Shown: in pieces, positions 35,243 to 44,048 of the stretch
How the letters are laid out: every line of letters starts with the position of its first letter
Position numbering within the stretch: the stretch's first letter is position 1
Origin: CAUZIZ01 sp965219005
GTDB lineage: Bacteria; Acidobacteriota; UBA6911; RPQK01; JAJDTT01
DNA length: 64,000 nt
Direction: 5' to 3'
Assembly (NCBI GenBank): GCA_965219005.1
Contig: CBDCMS010000004.1
Coordinates: 3,906,001-3,970,000, forward strand
The notes under the pieces: generated by a model
Database searches by the model: none
What the model was told of the DNA's origin: nothing
What the model saw: only the letters and a program-made list of their open reading frames with translations
Position numbers and translations under genes: made by a program

Positions 35243-36460
35243 GTGCGTATCCTGGTGGGAGCGAATGTCTTTCCAGACCCGAATTCGGGGGCGGCGGGGA
35301 CGGTATATCAAACGAATCGTGCATTGAGGGAGCTGGGTCACCAAGTTGACGAAATCTGGTCGCCTGATCTCGGGCGAAAAATCGAACACGGGAATCTTCA
35401 CAATCTGCTTGAACTTCCCTACCGCTACAAGGAAGCAGTAGCCCAGAAGACCCTCGAGACCGACTACGATGTCATCCAGCTCAGCCAGCCCCATGCTTAT
35501 CTAGCCGCAATCGATCACCAGCGTCATGCCCGTCCCGGGATCTTCGTCAACCGAAGTCACGGATTGGAGTGTCGTTCCGAACGCACTCTGAGATTCTGGC
35601 ACAAGGAATTCGGCGTCAAGCCGAATCGATTTCCTCGGATCCTGTTCAGTCCGGTAGTGAGCCGTCTGTTGAATCGTCATCTGCTGAAGATCAGTCGCGT
35701 CGCCGATGGAATCATCCTGCCCTGCCGAGAGGACCGGGAGTTCCTGTTGGAAAATACCGGCGTCGACTCTGAGCGAGTGCAGGTAATCCATCACGGCGTC
35801 CCTGATGGCTTCCTGCACCACAGGGCCATGCCAATGGGGTCCAGAATACGACGTTGGCTTTTCGTAGGGCAGTTCGCCTTCTTCAAGGGTCCAAATGTCC
35901 TTGCAGCAGCGGTCGGCAAGCTGCTGGCTAGATATCCAGATGTCACTCTTACCTGGGTCTGCTCCAGGGAACATCACCAAGAAGCGCGCGACCTTCTCCG
36001 GCCCTCCGTTGTACCCCAGGTCCGATTCGTCGATTGGCAGGCCCAGGACCAGCTGATGCAAGTCTATGACACGCACGGAATATTCCTCTTCCCTTCCCTC
36101 TTCGAAGGTGCCGGCAAATCCGCACTCGAAGCGATGTCAAGGGGAATGTGCGTCGTAACCTCCGAAACCAGCGGAATGAAGGACTACATCGAGAATGGGC
36201 GAAGCGGCCTCCTGATCGAAACGGGTTCCGTAGAAGGATTCGTTGCGGCAGTCCAGAGGCTGATGAGAGACGCAGAAGCCTGCCAGAGAATGGGCCTGGA
36301 GGCCAGATCTGCAGCAGCACAGTACAGCTGGAGACGCTGTGCGCAAGAGTCGGTCGAGTTCTATCGCCTTCTACAGGCCAAGAAGACCGCTCCAGAGCAC
36401 CCCTCCGCAAGCCGGACTCGAAATACCATTCCGATTGAGAGATGTCCGTCCAGATGCTGA
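35243..36460 (+). CDS. family 4 glycosyltransferase
   Basis: A 405-residue GT-B enzyme: VRILVGANVFPDPNSGAAGT, YDVIQLSQPHAYLAAIDHQ, VNRSHGLECR, then RWLFVGQFAFFKGPNVLAAA, VTLTWVCSREHH, VRFVDWQAQDQLMQVYDTHG and the donor motif FEGAGKSALEAMSRGMCVVT (E-x7-E). An open frame reaches back to ATG 35156, but that would overlap the previous gene by 83 bases; GTG 35243, five bases after its stop and behind a GAGAG-type ribosome-binding site, gives the standard beginning. Its end overlaps the next gene by 19 bases. Confidence 0.88.
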   Translation: MRILVGANVFPDPNSGAAGTVYQTNRALRELGHQVDEIWSPDLGRKIEHGNLHNLLELPYRYKEAVAQKTLETDYDVIQLSQPHAYLAAIDHQRHARPGIFVNRSHGLECRSERTLRFWHKEFGVKPNRFPRILFSPVVSRLLNRHLLKISRVADGIILPCREDREFLLENTGVDSERVQVIHHGVPDGFLHHRAMPMGSRIRRWLFVGQFAFFKGPNVLAAAVGKLLARYPDVTLTWVCSREHHQEARDLLRPSVVPQVRFVDWQAQDQLMQVYDTHGIFLFPSLFEGAGKSALEAMSRGMCVVTSETSGMKDYIENGRSGLLIETGSVEGFVAAVQRLMRDAEACQRMGLEARSAAAQYSWRRCAQESVEFYRLLQAKKTAPEHPSASRTRNTIPIERCPSRC

Positions 36461-38265
36461 ACATCGCGACGACCTTCACTGAGGAGCTAAAGCAGACGGT
36501 GTTCTCACCCCGACGTTTGCTGAAGCTGTTAGAACCGGGAAAGATACGCCACTATCTCCGCTTCCATTGGATTGCTGCCAAGGCGGGTTGGAAGTGGGAA
36601 CCCTCTTCCCAGGCTGCCGAGCTGTCCCGGCGGCTGATCCCTCAGTATCAGGATTACCTGCAACTGCAGGCGATGAAACTGGATTATCTGGACCTATCCG
36701 GTCACGAAAGCCGGTTCCGGTCCATCCTGCGAGATCGACTAGCCCAATTGAGCTTCGTAGAAAGGGGACGGAACGTACTCTGCCTGGGCGCACGCCTGGG
36801 GGCTGAAGTGGCCGCTTTTTCGGATCTGGGATGCTTCGCGGTTGGGGTGGACCTGAACCCGGGACGGCAGAACCGGTGGGTTCTCTACGGCGATTTTCAT
36901 CGTCTGCAGGTGGCCTCAAACAGCGTGGACATCCTCTACAGCAACTCTATCGATCACTGTTTCAGCCTGGAACTGATGGCAGCGGAGATGCGTCGAGTTC
37001 TAAAGCCTTCGGGCCACATTGTGGTCGAACCTGACCCCGGCTATCAGGAAGGACGACATACTGCACCCGACACCTGGCAGACGTTGAGCTGGAGAACAAT
37101 CGAGGACCTTCGAAAAGAGTTGGAACGCTTCGGGCTGAAGCTGATCAGCCGGCGACCCTTCCAGTACCCTCGAGATGGCGAGCAGTTGGTGTTCGTGGCC
37201 GAAAGCCGAGAACCGAAGAAGGTGGTCTCAGCAGACCGTGCGCTAAGGCTCACGGTCGCCATTCCCACCTTCAGAAGAGAGGGGATCCTGGTCCGGACAA
37301 TCCAGAAAGTTCTCGATCAAACCCCGAAAGCCTTGGAGGTTCTGGTCCTGGATCAATCACCCTCTCATGATGGCCAGACCGAGACTGCGCTTCGCCAGTG
37401 GGATAGTGCCGGGGCGATTCGCTGGGTCCGACTTGGCCATCCTTCGATACCGGCGACCCTGAACACGGCACTGGCGCTGACTTCCTCAGATGTGATCCTG
37501 TTTCTGGACGACGACGTTATTCCGGCTCCAGGACTGCTGGAGGCTCATTTCTCCCAATACCAGGAAGATCGAGTCTGGGCTGTTTGCGGACAGGTGCTTC
37601 AGCCGGGGGAACTTCCGGCGCCTGGCCCAGTCACCTGTCCACGGTCCGGGTTCAGCGCCTATCTGGACTACCCTTTCAATTCCAGCTTCAGCGACTGGGT
37701 CAAGAATGGCATGGCGGGCAACCTGTCGGTCCGTCGCCAGAGGGCAATCGAGGCAGGCGGCTTCGACGAGAACTTTACAGGCACGGCCTTCCGCTTCGAG
37801 ACCGACTTCTGCCGCAGACTCTCAGGAATGGGAGGACTGATTCGCTTCGAGGCCAGGGCGAGCGTAAGACATCTAAGGGCTTCATCTGGTGGAACTCGCG
37901 CCTTCGGGAATCATCTCGATTCTCATTCCCCTGCCCATGGAGTCGGCGACTACTATTTCGCCTTGGTGCAAGGGATCACGGCTGCCAGCCTGAGATACAT
38001 GGCAACCCGTCCCTTCCGAGAAGTCATGACTCGATTCCACTTGCGATGTCCCTGGCGTATCCCCTTGAAACTGGTCGGCGAGATCCGCTCCTTGTTGCTC
38101 GCGATTCGGCTCGTGTTCCGAGGACCTCGCCATTTGCAACCAGGTCAATGCATGGACATACCAGAGGTCGCTAGCAGCAAGTCTCGGGCGTCGGGACGTT
38201 CGACGCTTGATCTCCCTCAGCTGATGCCCTTGAGGGAAGGACGGCTTGGTGGAAGGCCATCATGA
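36442..38265 (+). CDS. fused methyltransferase-like and family 2 glycosyltransferase protein
   Basis: A 607-residue two-domain protein. Residues about 110-235 resemble a class I methyltransferase (NVLCLGARLGAEVAAFSDLG, VGVDLNPGRQN, SNSVDILYSNSIDHCFSLEL, EMRRVLKPSGHIVVEPDP), although motif I has GARLGAE in place of the usual GxGxG. Residues about 272-560 are a GT2 domain (LTVAIPTFRREGILVRTIQK, LVLDQSPS, FLDDDVIPAPGLLEAHF with the metal site, NGMAGNLSVRRQRAIEAGGF, FETDFCRRLSGMG). Coupling of methylation and transfer in one chain suggests that a methylated sugar is added or a chain end is capped, but this is inference. It overlaps the next start by ATGA (38262-38265). Confidence 0.85.
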   Translation: MSVQMLNIATTFTEELKQTVFSPRRLLKLLEPGKIRHYLRFHWIAAKAGWKWEPSSQAAELSRRLIPQYQDYLQLQAMKLDYLDLSGHESRFRSILRDRLAQLSFVERGRNVLCLGARLGAEVAAFSDLGCFAVGVDLNPGRQNRWVLYGDFHRLQVASNSVDILYSNSIDHCFSLELMAAEMRRVLKPSGHIVVEPDPGYQEGRHTAPDTWQTLSWRTIEDLRKELERFGLKLISRRPFQYPRDGEQLVFVAESREPKKVVSADRALRLTVAIPTFRREGILVRTIQKVLDQTPKALEVLVLDQSPSHDGQTETALRQWDSAGAIRWVRLGHPSIPATLNTALALTSSDVILFLDDDVIPAPGLLEAHFSQYQEDRVWAVCGQVLQPGELPAPGPVTCPRSGFSAYLDYPFNSSFSDWVKNGMAGNLSVRRQRAIEAGGFDENFTGTAFRFETDFCRRLSGMGGLIRFEARASVRHLRASSGGTRAFGNHLDSHSPAHGVGDYYFALVQGITAASLRYMATRPFREVMTRFHLRCPWRIPLKLVGEIRSLLLAIRLVFRGPRHLQPGQCMDIPEVASSKSRASGRSTLDLPQLMPLREGRLGGRPS

Positions 38266-39482
38266 GAGTCCGACTCGGAGTAGTCACCACTCACCCGATT
38301 CAGTATCAAGTGCCCTGGTTTCGACTGCTGGCCCGGCATGCTGCGGTTGATCTCAAGGTCCTCTTCTCCATGATTCCGAACGAAGAACAACAAGGGGCTG
38401 AGTTTGGTAATTGCTTCCAATGGGACATTCCCTTGCTGGAAGGCTACGACTGGGAACTTCTCGATAACGTGTCCAAGCAGCCTTCCTTGATCGAGTATCG
38501 GGGCTGCGATACTCCCGGCATCTACAACATCATTAGAGATCAGTGCTTCGATGCAGTCCTGGTAAACGGCTGGGTCGTCAAGAGTTGCCTCCAGGCCTTG
38601 GCCGCTTGTCGACTCAGCGGTGTGCCCTGTCTTGTGAGAGGCGAGTCCAATTCGCTCAGGCCAAGGAGGCACTTGGTTAGAGCGGCCCACCGCCTGCTCC
38701 TGAAGCAGTACGCTGCTTTCCTGGCCATTGGGCGCAGCAATCGAGGTTTCTACGAGAAGAACGGGGTGCCTCCGGAGAAGATATTTCGGGCGCCCTACGG
38801 AGTGGACAACGAGAGATTCTTCCAAGCGGCAAGAGATCTGAAAGGGAGGCGTGCCCAGATTCGCACCAGGTTCGGGATACCCGAGGGTGCCTCAACCTTC
38901 CTCTTCTGCGGAAAGTTGATTCGAAAGAAGCGTCCCCTGGACCTGATGCAGGGCTTCGCCCAAGCGTGCAAAGGGATTGGGGGCACCCGCCCGAGTCTCC
39001 ATCTACTGGTCGTTGGCGACGGTGATCTGCGGGCCCAGTGTGAAAATCTCGCTGCCGCTCACAATCTCCCCGTGACCTTTGCGGGTTTTCTCAACCAGAA
39101 GGAGATTCCACAGGCCTATGTCGCCTCCGACTGCCTGGTGCTGCCTTCCGACGAAGGGGAAACCTGGGGACTCGTCGTCAACGAGGCCATGGCATCCGGG
39201 AGGCCTGCGATCGTAAGCGATCGCGTTGGATGTCATCCGGATCTGATTCAAGAAGGCAGAACCGGAGCCGTTTTTCCCTTCGGGGATGTAGAAGCGTTGG
39301 CAAGGTGCCTCCTCGACCTTTCGGCTAGCCCTGAGAAGCTAGTCAGTATGGGCCGCCTGGCTCGCCGACGGGTAGCAAGCTACGGGCCTAGCAGCGCAGC
39401 TCGGGGATGCCTTGAAGCGGTCGAATACGCGATCAGTTCCTCAACCGAGCCGTTGATAGGCCATCAGGTTGCGAGGGCATGA
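38262..39482 (+). CDS. family 4 glycosyltransferase
   Basis: A 406-residue GT-B enzyme: RLGVVTTHPIQYQVPWFRLL at the N-terminus, a pattern shared with a group of GT4 enzymes from capsule and O-antigen loci, LVNGWVVKSCLQAL, VPCLVRGESNSLRPRR, then STFLFCGKLIRKKRPLDLMQ, LHLLVVGDGDLRAQCEN, VTFAGFLNQKEIPQAYVASD and LPSDEGETWGLVVNEAMASG, the donor-binding motif. It is the last of an uninterrupted run of coupled genes starting at 28152; a 140-bp gap with short GGTTGCAGGT repeats follows. Confidence 0.92.
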   Translation: MRVRLGVVTTHPIQYQVPWFRLLARHAAVDLKVLFSMIPNEEQQGAEFGNCFQWDIPLLEGYDWELLDNVSKQPSLIEYRGCDTPGIYNIIRDQCFDAVLVNGWVVKSCLQALAACRLSGVPCLVRGESNSLRPRRHLVRAAHRLLLKQYAAFLAIGRSNRGFYEKNGVPPEKIFRAPYGVDNERFFQAARDLKGRRAQIRTRFGIPEGASTFLFCGKLIRKKRPLDLMQGFAQACKGIGGTRPSLHLLVVGDGDLRAQCENLAAAHNLPVTFAGFLNQKEIPQAYVASDCLVLPSDEGETWGLVVNEAMASGRPAIVSDRVGCHPDLIQEGRTGAVFPFGDVEALARCLLDLSASPEKLVSMGRLARRRVASYGPSSAARGCLEAVEYAISSSTEPLIGHQVARA

Positions 39483-39624
39483 GATGCAAGCTGAAAAAGG
39501 GTTGCAGGTTCTCAGGTCGCTGGTTGCAGGTCGCTGAACAATTCATGCTTCGCTGGGGACATGAGTCAAACGGTCAGTTGACTACCTAACAAGGACACTT
39601 CTCATCCTTCTACATCACGCCCTA

Positions 39625-41022
39625 TTGGTATTGGTTCTGATCGCTTCGGTGGTCGCTCTGCTTGACTGGAGGAGAGGTATCTTCCTTTTGATCCTGGTCG
39701 GCGCCATCCAAGATCCCATCCGGAAGCTGACACCGGGAGCCCCCGGTTACCTGGTACTAGCAACCGCACCAATCTGGCTTGCAATGAGCTTTCGCGCTCT
39801 CAACGAGCTCCCGATCTGGCGCCAGTTTGTCGAGTCGTATCGATCTCTGTCTTCCGCCATCACTCTGTTCCTCATTTCGTTGCTCCCCGCAGCGGTTATT
39901 TCGGCAAGCTACGGACCAGGGGCTTGGAAGCTCTCCCTGATTGGCCTCTTTTCCTACGGAAGTGTACTTCTGGGTTGGATCATGGGATTTGCCTACACCA
40001 GATCCCTGGCAGACATTCGGCGCATTCTCGCTTTCTACAGTGTAGTGACGGCAGTCATGCTGCTTGGCACCCCCCTGGAATACTTCGAACTCTGGCCCGA
40101 CTGGCCAGCCCTCGGGACCGAGGCGATGGGGATGCGCTGGATTCGATATGTCAGCGGCTACTTCATTCTGTTGACCGCCGGATTCTATAGAAGCCCAGAC
40201 ATTATGGGATGGCATGCGATCGCAGTTGGCATGCTGGGCGCGACGCTGGCCTTTGCTGCCAAGGGAGCCCAAAGATATCTATGGATCGCTGTCGCGGCAT
40301 GGGGAGTTAGCGCAGCTATTCTTTCTGGGCGGCGCAAGATGGTCACGATGATTCTCATCTTCGCTCTGGTCCTGATCTGGATGTATTGGAGATCCAGGAA
40401 CCCGGGTCGTATGGCGCCGGTCATCGGCACCTTGCTGGCTGTCACCGCCACCGCCTTTGTTTGCTACCAGTACATTGGACCAAGCGCCGAGATCGAGAGC
40501 TACTATTCCACCCCAATCGGAGAGGTTGTGGATCGGGCTCAAACACACGGTTTCCGAGCCCTCCATACCACCCTGGAACAATCGGGATTCTTCGGGGAGG
40601 GATTGGGGACCGCTTCACAAGGCACCCGACATCTATCGGTAGCTCGGCCCAGAACCTGGCAGGAAGGGGGCCTGGGAAAGGTGGTCGTCGAGCTAGGAGT
40701 CCCCGGATTCCTGTGTTTCCTAATGCTTTCGTATCTCCTGTTCAAGAGTATTCTGAAGGAGCCTCTGAAACGCTTGGACCCCCAAGGTTCAGGTTTCTCT
40801 CTGACGGCCGGATTGACGGCCTTTGCCGTGGCCAACGCCGGATGTTTCGTCGTATCCCATCACGTATTTGGTGACTCTTTCATCATGTCATTCTTCTCTT
40901 TGATGATCGGACTGGTCTTGTCAATTGCACGGTACCGTCAAGAAAGACCGCCCGAACTCCACAGTCTGTCGCCCCAACCTCGATTCATAGCCATGAATCC
41001 TTCACCGGCGGAAGGTGGATGA
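39625..41022 (+). CDS. polytopic membrane protein, O-antigen polymerase-like
   Basis: About 465 residues with 11-12 hydrophobic segments. It has the general layout of O-antigen polymerases: short loops at first, a soluble loop late (SYYSTPIGEVVDRAQTHGF, TTLEQSGFFGEGLGTASQGT) and then ELGVPGFLCFLMLSYLLF, close to the H-x-x-x-x-E/V-L-G-x-P-G pattern of that group. No ATG is available: TTG 39625 or TTG 39631 are candidates, and a ribosome-binding-site-like AAGGA at 39591 suggests an even earlier unusual start. The end overlaps the following GT4 gene (ATGA, 41019-41022). Function as polymerase is plausible, not proven. Confidence 0.72.
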   Translation: MVLVLIASVVALLDWRRGIFLLILVGAIQDPIRKLTPGAPGYLVLATAPIWLAMSFRALNELPIWRQFVESYRSLSSAITLFLISLLPAAVISASYGPGAWKLSLIGLFSYGSVLLGWIMGFAYTRSLADIRRILAFYSVVTAVMLLGTPLEYFELWPDWPALGTEAMGMRWIRYVSGYFILLTAGFYRSPDIMGWHAIAVGMLGATLAFAAKGAQRYLWIAVAAWGVSAAILSGRRKMVTMILIFALVLIWMYWRSRNPGRMAPVIGTLLAVTATAFVCYQYIGPSAEIESYYSTPIGEVVDRAQTHGFRALHTTLEQSGFFGEGLGTASQGTRHLSVARPRTWQEGGLGKVVVELGVPGFLCFLMLSYLLFKSILKEPLKRLDPQGSGFSLTAGLTAFAVANAGCFVVSHHVFGDSFIMSFFSLMIGLVLSIARYRQERPPELHSLSPQPRFIAMNPSPAEGG

Positions 41023-42278
41023 GGGTCAGCCGAACCGAATCTGGGTCGTCCCGCCGATTGAAAGTGCTGCTGGTTGAAACTGGAGCTAGTGATAGAAGTG
41101 GCAGCATGAGGCGCTACGCCGAGCTGCTGCTGCATGCCCTCGAGGGTGTGAAGCCTTCCAGACACTTGGAGGTCAAGCGAATCAATCTTGCACTTCCCGC
41201 ACAGTTTCTGGAATCGTTGCCCTCAAGCTTGCAGAGCCTGGTTCACCATGCCTGGATCGCTCTGCGGGGCGGGGTGATTCGGCTAAGAGCGCGCAGGTTT
41301 GATCTGATCCACCTGTTGGATGGAAGCCACGGCTATGTTGCAAGGCTGCTGAAAGGCGGCGCTCCGGTTATCGTCACCGTGCACGACCTGATTCCGTTAC
41401 TCCAGAAACGGGGTTTTCTGGACGAAGTGTCTTGCAGCGTCCTGGGTCGACATTACAGCCTCTTGACCATCAAAGGACTCGAGTGCGCGCACCGGATCGT
41501 GACCGATAGCGAAAACACCAGGAGCGATCTCATCCGGCTGACCGATGTCCACCCCACCAGGAGCCGTGTGGTCAACCTCCCGATCGCCTCGGAGTTAGAA
41601 CGCATGGCCTGCTCTGGCCGGAGCTCCGCCCCCGGGCACGAGCACGCATACGTACTCCACGTTGGCGGCGCAGCCTTCTACAAGAATCGACTCGGAGTCG
41701 TAAGGATCTTCGCTGCTATACGAAGTCAGTGCGAAGTGCGTCTCAAGATGGTGGGGCCGGCCCCGGACCTGGACCTGCTGCGGCTTGTTCGGGAGCTCAA
41801 TCTTGAACGCGAGGTAAGCTTCATCGACCAGGCGAGCGACCGACATTTGTGGCGGCTCTATCGGCAAGCGGCTCTATTGCTTTTCCCTAGCCTGTATGAA
41901 GGTTTCGGCTGGCCTCCACTGGAGGCAATGGCGTGTGGCTGTCCAGTAGTTTGCTCTTCGGCCGGATCCCTGCCCGAAGTCGTGGGCAGGGCTGCAATGA
42001 CTTCGGCAGTCGGGGATGAGTCCCAGTTGGCCGCGATGAGTGTTTCGATTCTGAAGAACCCGGAATTGGCACGAGAACTGGCGAAGCGTGGTTACAAGCA
42101 GGCATCGAAATTCACTAGCGAGCGTATGGTTGAGCAACTGCTCACCATCTATTTCGATGTCGCGAACAACAGCATGACTTCGCGAGATCGGGTTCTCTTC
42201 CACCGCGGCCCGAAAAACCCTACCCCTGGCATTGTGACTGAAGGGATGGAGGGCACGATCCATGCACACCCTGGTTAA
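41019..42278 (+). CDS. family 4 glycosyltransferase
   Basis: A 419-residue GT-B enzyme of the mannosyltransferase-like GT4 group: LKVLLVETGASDRSGSMRRY, FDLIHLLDGSHGYVARLL, VIVTVHDLIPLLQ, IVTDSENTRSDLIRL, YVLHVGGAAFYKNRLGVVRI, VSFIDQASDRHLWRLYRQAA and PSLYEGFGWPPLEAMACGCP with the E-x7-E donor motif, then GSLPEVVGRAAM. The last 50 residues extend past the fold and overlap the next gene by 17 bases. Both neighbours are sugar genes in the same direction. Confidence 0.92.
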   Translation: MRVSRTESGSSRRLKVLLVETGASDRSGSMRRYAELLLHALEGVKPSRHLEVKRINLALPAQFLESLPSSLQSLVHHAWIALRGGVIRLRARRFDLIHLLDGSHGYVARLLKGGAPVIVTVHDLIPLLQKRGFLDEVSCSVLGRHYSLLTIKGLECAHRIVTDSENTRSDLIRLTDVHPTRSRVVNLPIASELERMACSGRSSAPGHEHAYVLHVGGAAFYKNRLGVVRIFAAIRSQCEVRLKMVGPAPDLDLLRLVRELNLEREVSFIDQASDRHLWRLYRQAALLLFPSLYEGFGWPPLEAMACGCPVVCSSAGSLPEVVGRAAMTSAVGDESQLAAMSVSILKNPELARELAKRGYKQASKFTSERMVEQLLTIYFDVANNSMTSRDRVLFHRGPKNPTPGIVTEGMEGTIHAHPG

Positions 42279-43398
42279 CGCGCTTTCAACTACCAACCTG
42301 AGCGGCAAGTACGTGTTGGCCGGACATCTCTCGAATCTGGCGGAATGGGCCTCAGGTAAGCACCGCTTCACGGTTCTACACCACCGGGCCAATAGCGATA
42401 TCTGCCGGGAAATGGGGCCGAACGTCGAGTGGCTGGAGTGTCCGGATTACACTGCCAACTGGATGGGCAGAATGTGGTGGGAGTTGACCGGGCTTCCCCG
42501 CATAGCGCTCCGGGCTGAAGCAGACCTGATGCTGTCTCTCTCCGGTACTTGCGTGCCAGGGCTGGAACTACCTCAACTCTCCTACGCCATGAATCCCGAG
42601 CCCATGATTTCTGGATTGAAGTGGAACGGAGCCGGAATCTGCAAGAGGGCTCTGCAAAGGTACGCCTACCGCGGGGCAATGGGCAATGCCACGGTAATGC
42701 TGTTCCTATCCAGGTACATTCGTGGTCTCTACCGCGACAACGCTGGGTTTCTGGAAAGGCAATCCGAAATTGTCTATCCGGGACTCAGCCAAGCCGTCTT
42801 TCTCAAGGCCAAGCAGCTGAGGGAAAAGGCTCGTCGAAGGCCGTTTCAAGTTCTGTTCGTGTCGGTCATGGCCGCCCACAAGGGTATCGATCGGCTGCTG
42901 AAGGTCATAGACCGCGTGCGAAGGACGCATGGTGTTCCGGCACGACTGCGCCTGGTCGGCCCCTGGCCCAACCAGTCCTACCGGAGAAAGATTCTCAAGC
43001 TGCGCGCCCAGCTGGGGCTCTCCTCTGTCGTCGAGATCACAGGGTTCATGGACCGGGATAAACTGGACAGATATTACGCCGAATCGAAGCTGTTCTGCTC
43101 CATGAGCGAGTCCGAATCCTTCGGGATTCCATCGCTCGAAACCCAGGTGTTCGGTACGCCTGTAGTCGGTCCCGACTGTGGCGCCCTACCGGAGGTATGC
43201 GCCCAGGGCGGAGTCTACACATCCCCCTTCGACGTGAAGGAAACATCCCGTGAAGTGGCCAGGCTGCTGACCGACGAAGAGGCATGGTCTCGAACCTCCT
43301 CGGATGCTGAGCGGAATGCCTCGCGATTTCACTGGGACCTCTGTTCACGACCGCTTCTGGACATGTTCGAACGCATCGGAGGGAGTTCTTCCTCATGA
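42262..43398 (+). CDS. family 4 glycosyltransferase
   Basis: A 378-residue GT-B enzyme: VNALSTTNLSGKYVLAGHLS, LPQLSYAMNPEPM, VMLFLSRYIRGLYRDN, then FQVLFVSVMAAHKGIDRLLK, ARLRLVGPWPNQSYRRKIL, VEITGFMDRDKLDRYYAESK and SMSESESFGIPSLETQVFGT, which carries the donor-binding E-x7-E, with VVGPDCGALPEVC after it. It lies within the GT4 block. The stop overlaps the start of the WcaF-like gene (ATGA, 43395-43398), which argues that the latter's reading begins at 43395. Confidence 0.91.
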   Translation: MHTLVNALSTTNLSGKYVLAGHLSNLAEWASGKHRFTVLHHRANSDICREMGPNVEWLECPDYTANWMGRMWWELTGLPRIALRAEADLMLSLSGTCVPGLELPQLSYAMNPEPMISGLKWNGAGICKRALQRYAYRGAMGNATVMLFLSRYIRGLYRDNAGFLERQSEIVYPGLSQAVFLKAKQLREKARRRPFQVLFVSVMAAHKGIDRLLKVIDRVRRTHGVPARLRLVGPWPNQSYRRKILKLRAQLGLSSVVEITGFMDRDKLDRYYAESKLFCSMSESESFGIPSLETQVFGTPVVGPDCGALPEVCAQGGVYTSPFDVKETSREVARLLTDEEAWSRTSSDAERNASRFHWDLCSRPLLDMFERIGGSSSS

Positions 43399-44042
43399 CC
43401 ACCAATCCCATGCACGGCTGGCCCCTCAGGAGCCCAGAAAAGTCCGGGAGAGGTTCGCTGGACACCGCTGCAAACAGGAAGGCCGAGAAGTACTCCCGCA
43501 AGGAGATTCTGGGTCGAATCTTGTGGTAGCTGGCCTCTCCCCTATTTCGTTTCAGCCCCAGAATCTGCTTCGGCTGGCGCCGATTCCTACTCAGGATGTT
43601 TGGAGCTCGATTGGGCCGGGATGTCCACATCTACAGCTCTGCAATCGTCTATCTACCCTGGAATCTGGAAGTTGGGGACTGGTCTTCCATCGGGGAGCGT
43701 GCCTGCATCTACAACCTCGCAAGAATCAGTATCGGAAGCCACGTTACGGTTTCCCAGCGGGCACACCTCTGCGCCGGCACACACGATTACACCGACCCTA
43801 CAATGCCCCTCCAGAAGAAACCTATCCAACTGTGCGATCAGGTCTGGGTGTGCACCGAGGCTTTCGTCGGGCCGGGCACAACGGTGGGCGAGGCTGCGGT
43901 TGTTGGCGCGCGAGCCGTCGTGTTGGAGGATGTCGAACCCTGGACCGTAGTGGCGGGGAACCCAGCCCGATTCCTGAAGCGGAGGGTGATTCAGCCCGCT
44001 GCAAAATACGCTTTCTCCCTCCTCAACTCGAAAGACAGATAA
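43395..44042 (+). pseudogene. WcaF-like sugar O-acetyltransferase with an in-frame TAG
   Basis: Hexapeptide-repeat acetyltransferase of the colanic-acid WcaF type, which uses acetyl-CoA to acetylate the glycan. Read from ATG 43395 (overlapping the previous stop) the frame encodes a typical N-terminus ending KEILGRILW, hits TAG at 43527-43529, and goes on in the same frame with LASPLFRFSPRICFGWRRFL, then MFGARLGRDVHIYSSAIVYL, WSSIGERACIYNLARISIG, GTHDYTDPTMPLQKKPI, VGPGTTVGEAAVVGARAVVL and VAGNPARFLKRR. One base change would explain the stop. A restart at ATG 43596 would give 148 residues holding the whole beta-helix, so partial function is possible. Confidence 0.87.
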
Positions 44043-44048
44043 GTCACA

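Noticed and set aside
14262..43529. Reassignment of TAG as a sense codon
   Set aside because: Several intact genes end normally at TAG (for example 837-839, 23763-23765, 35236-35238), so two isolated internal TAGs are better explained by mutation or error.
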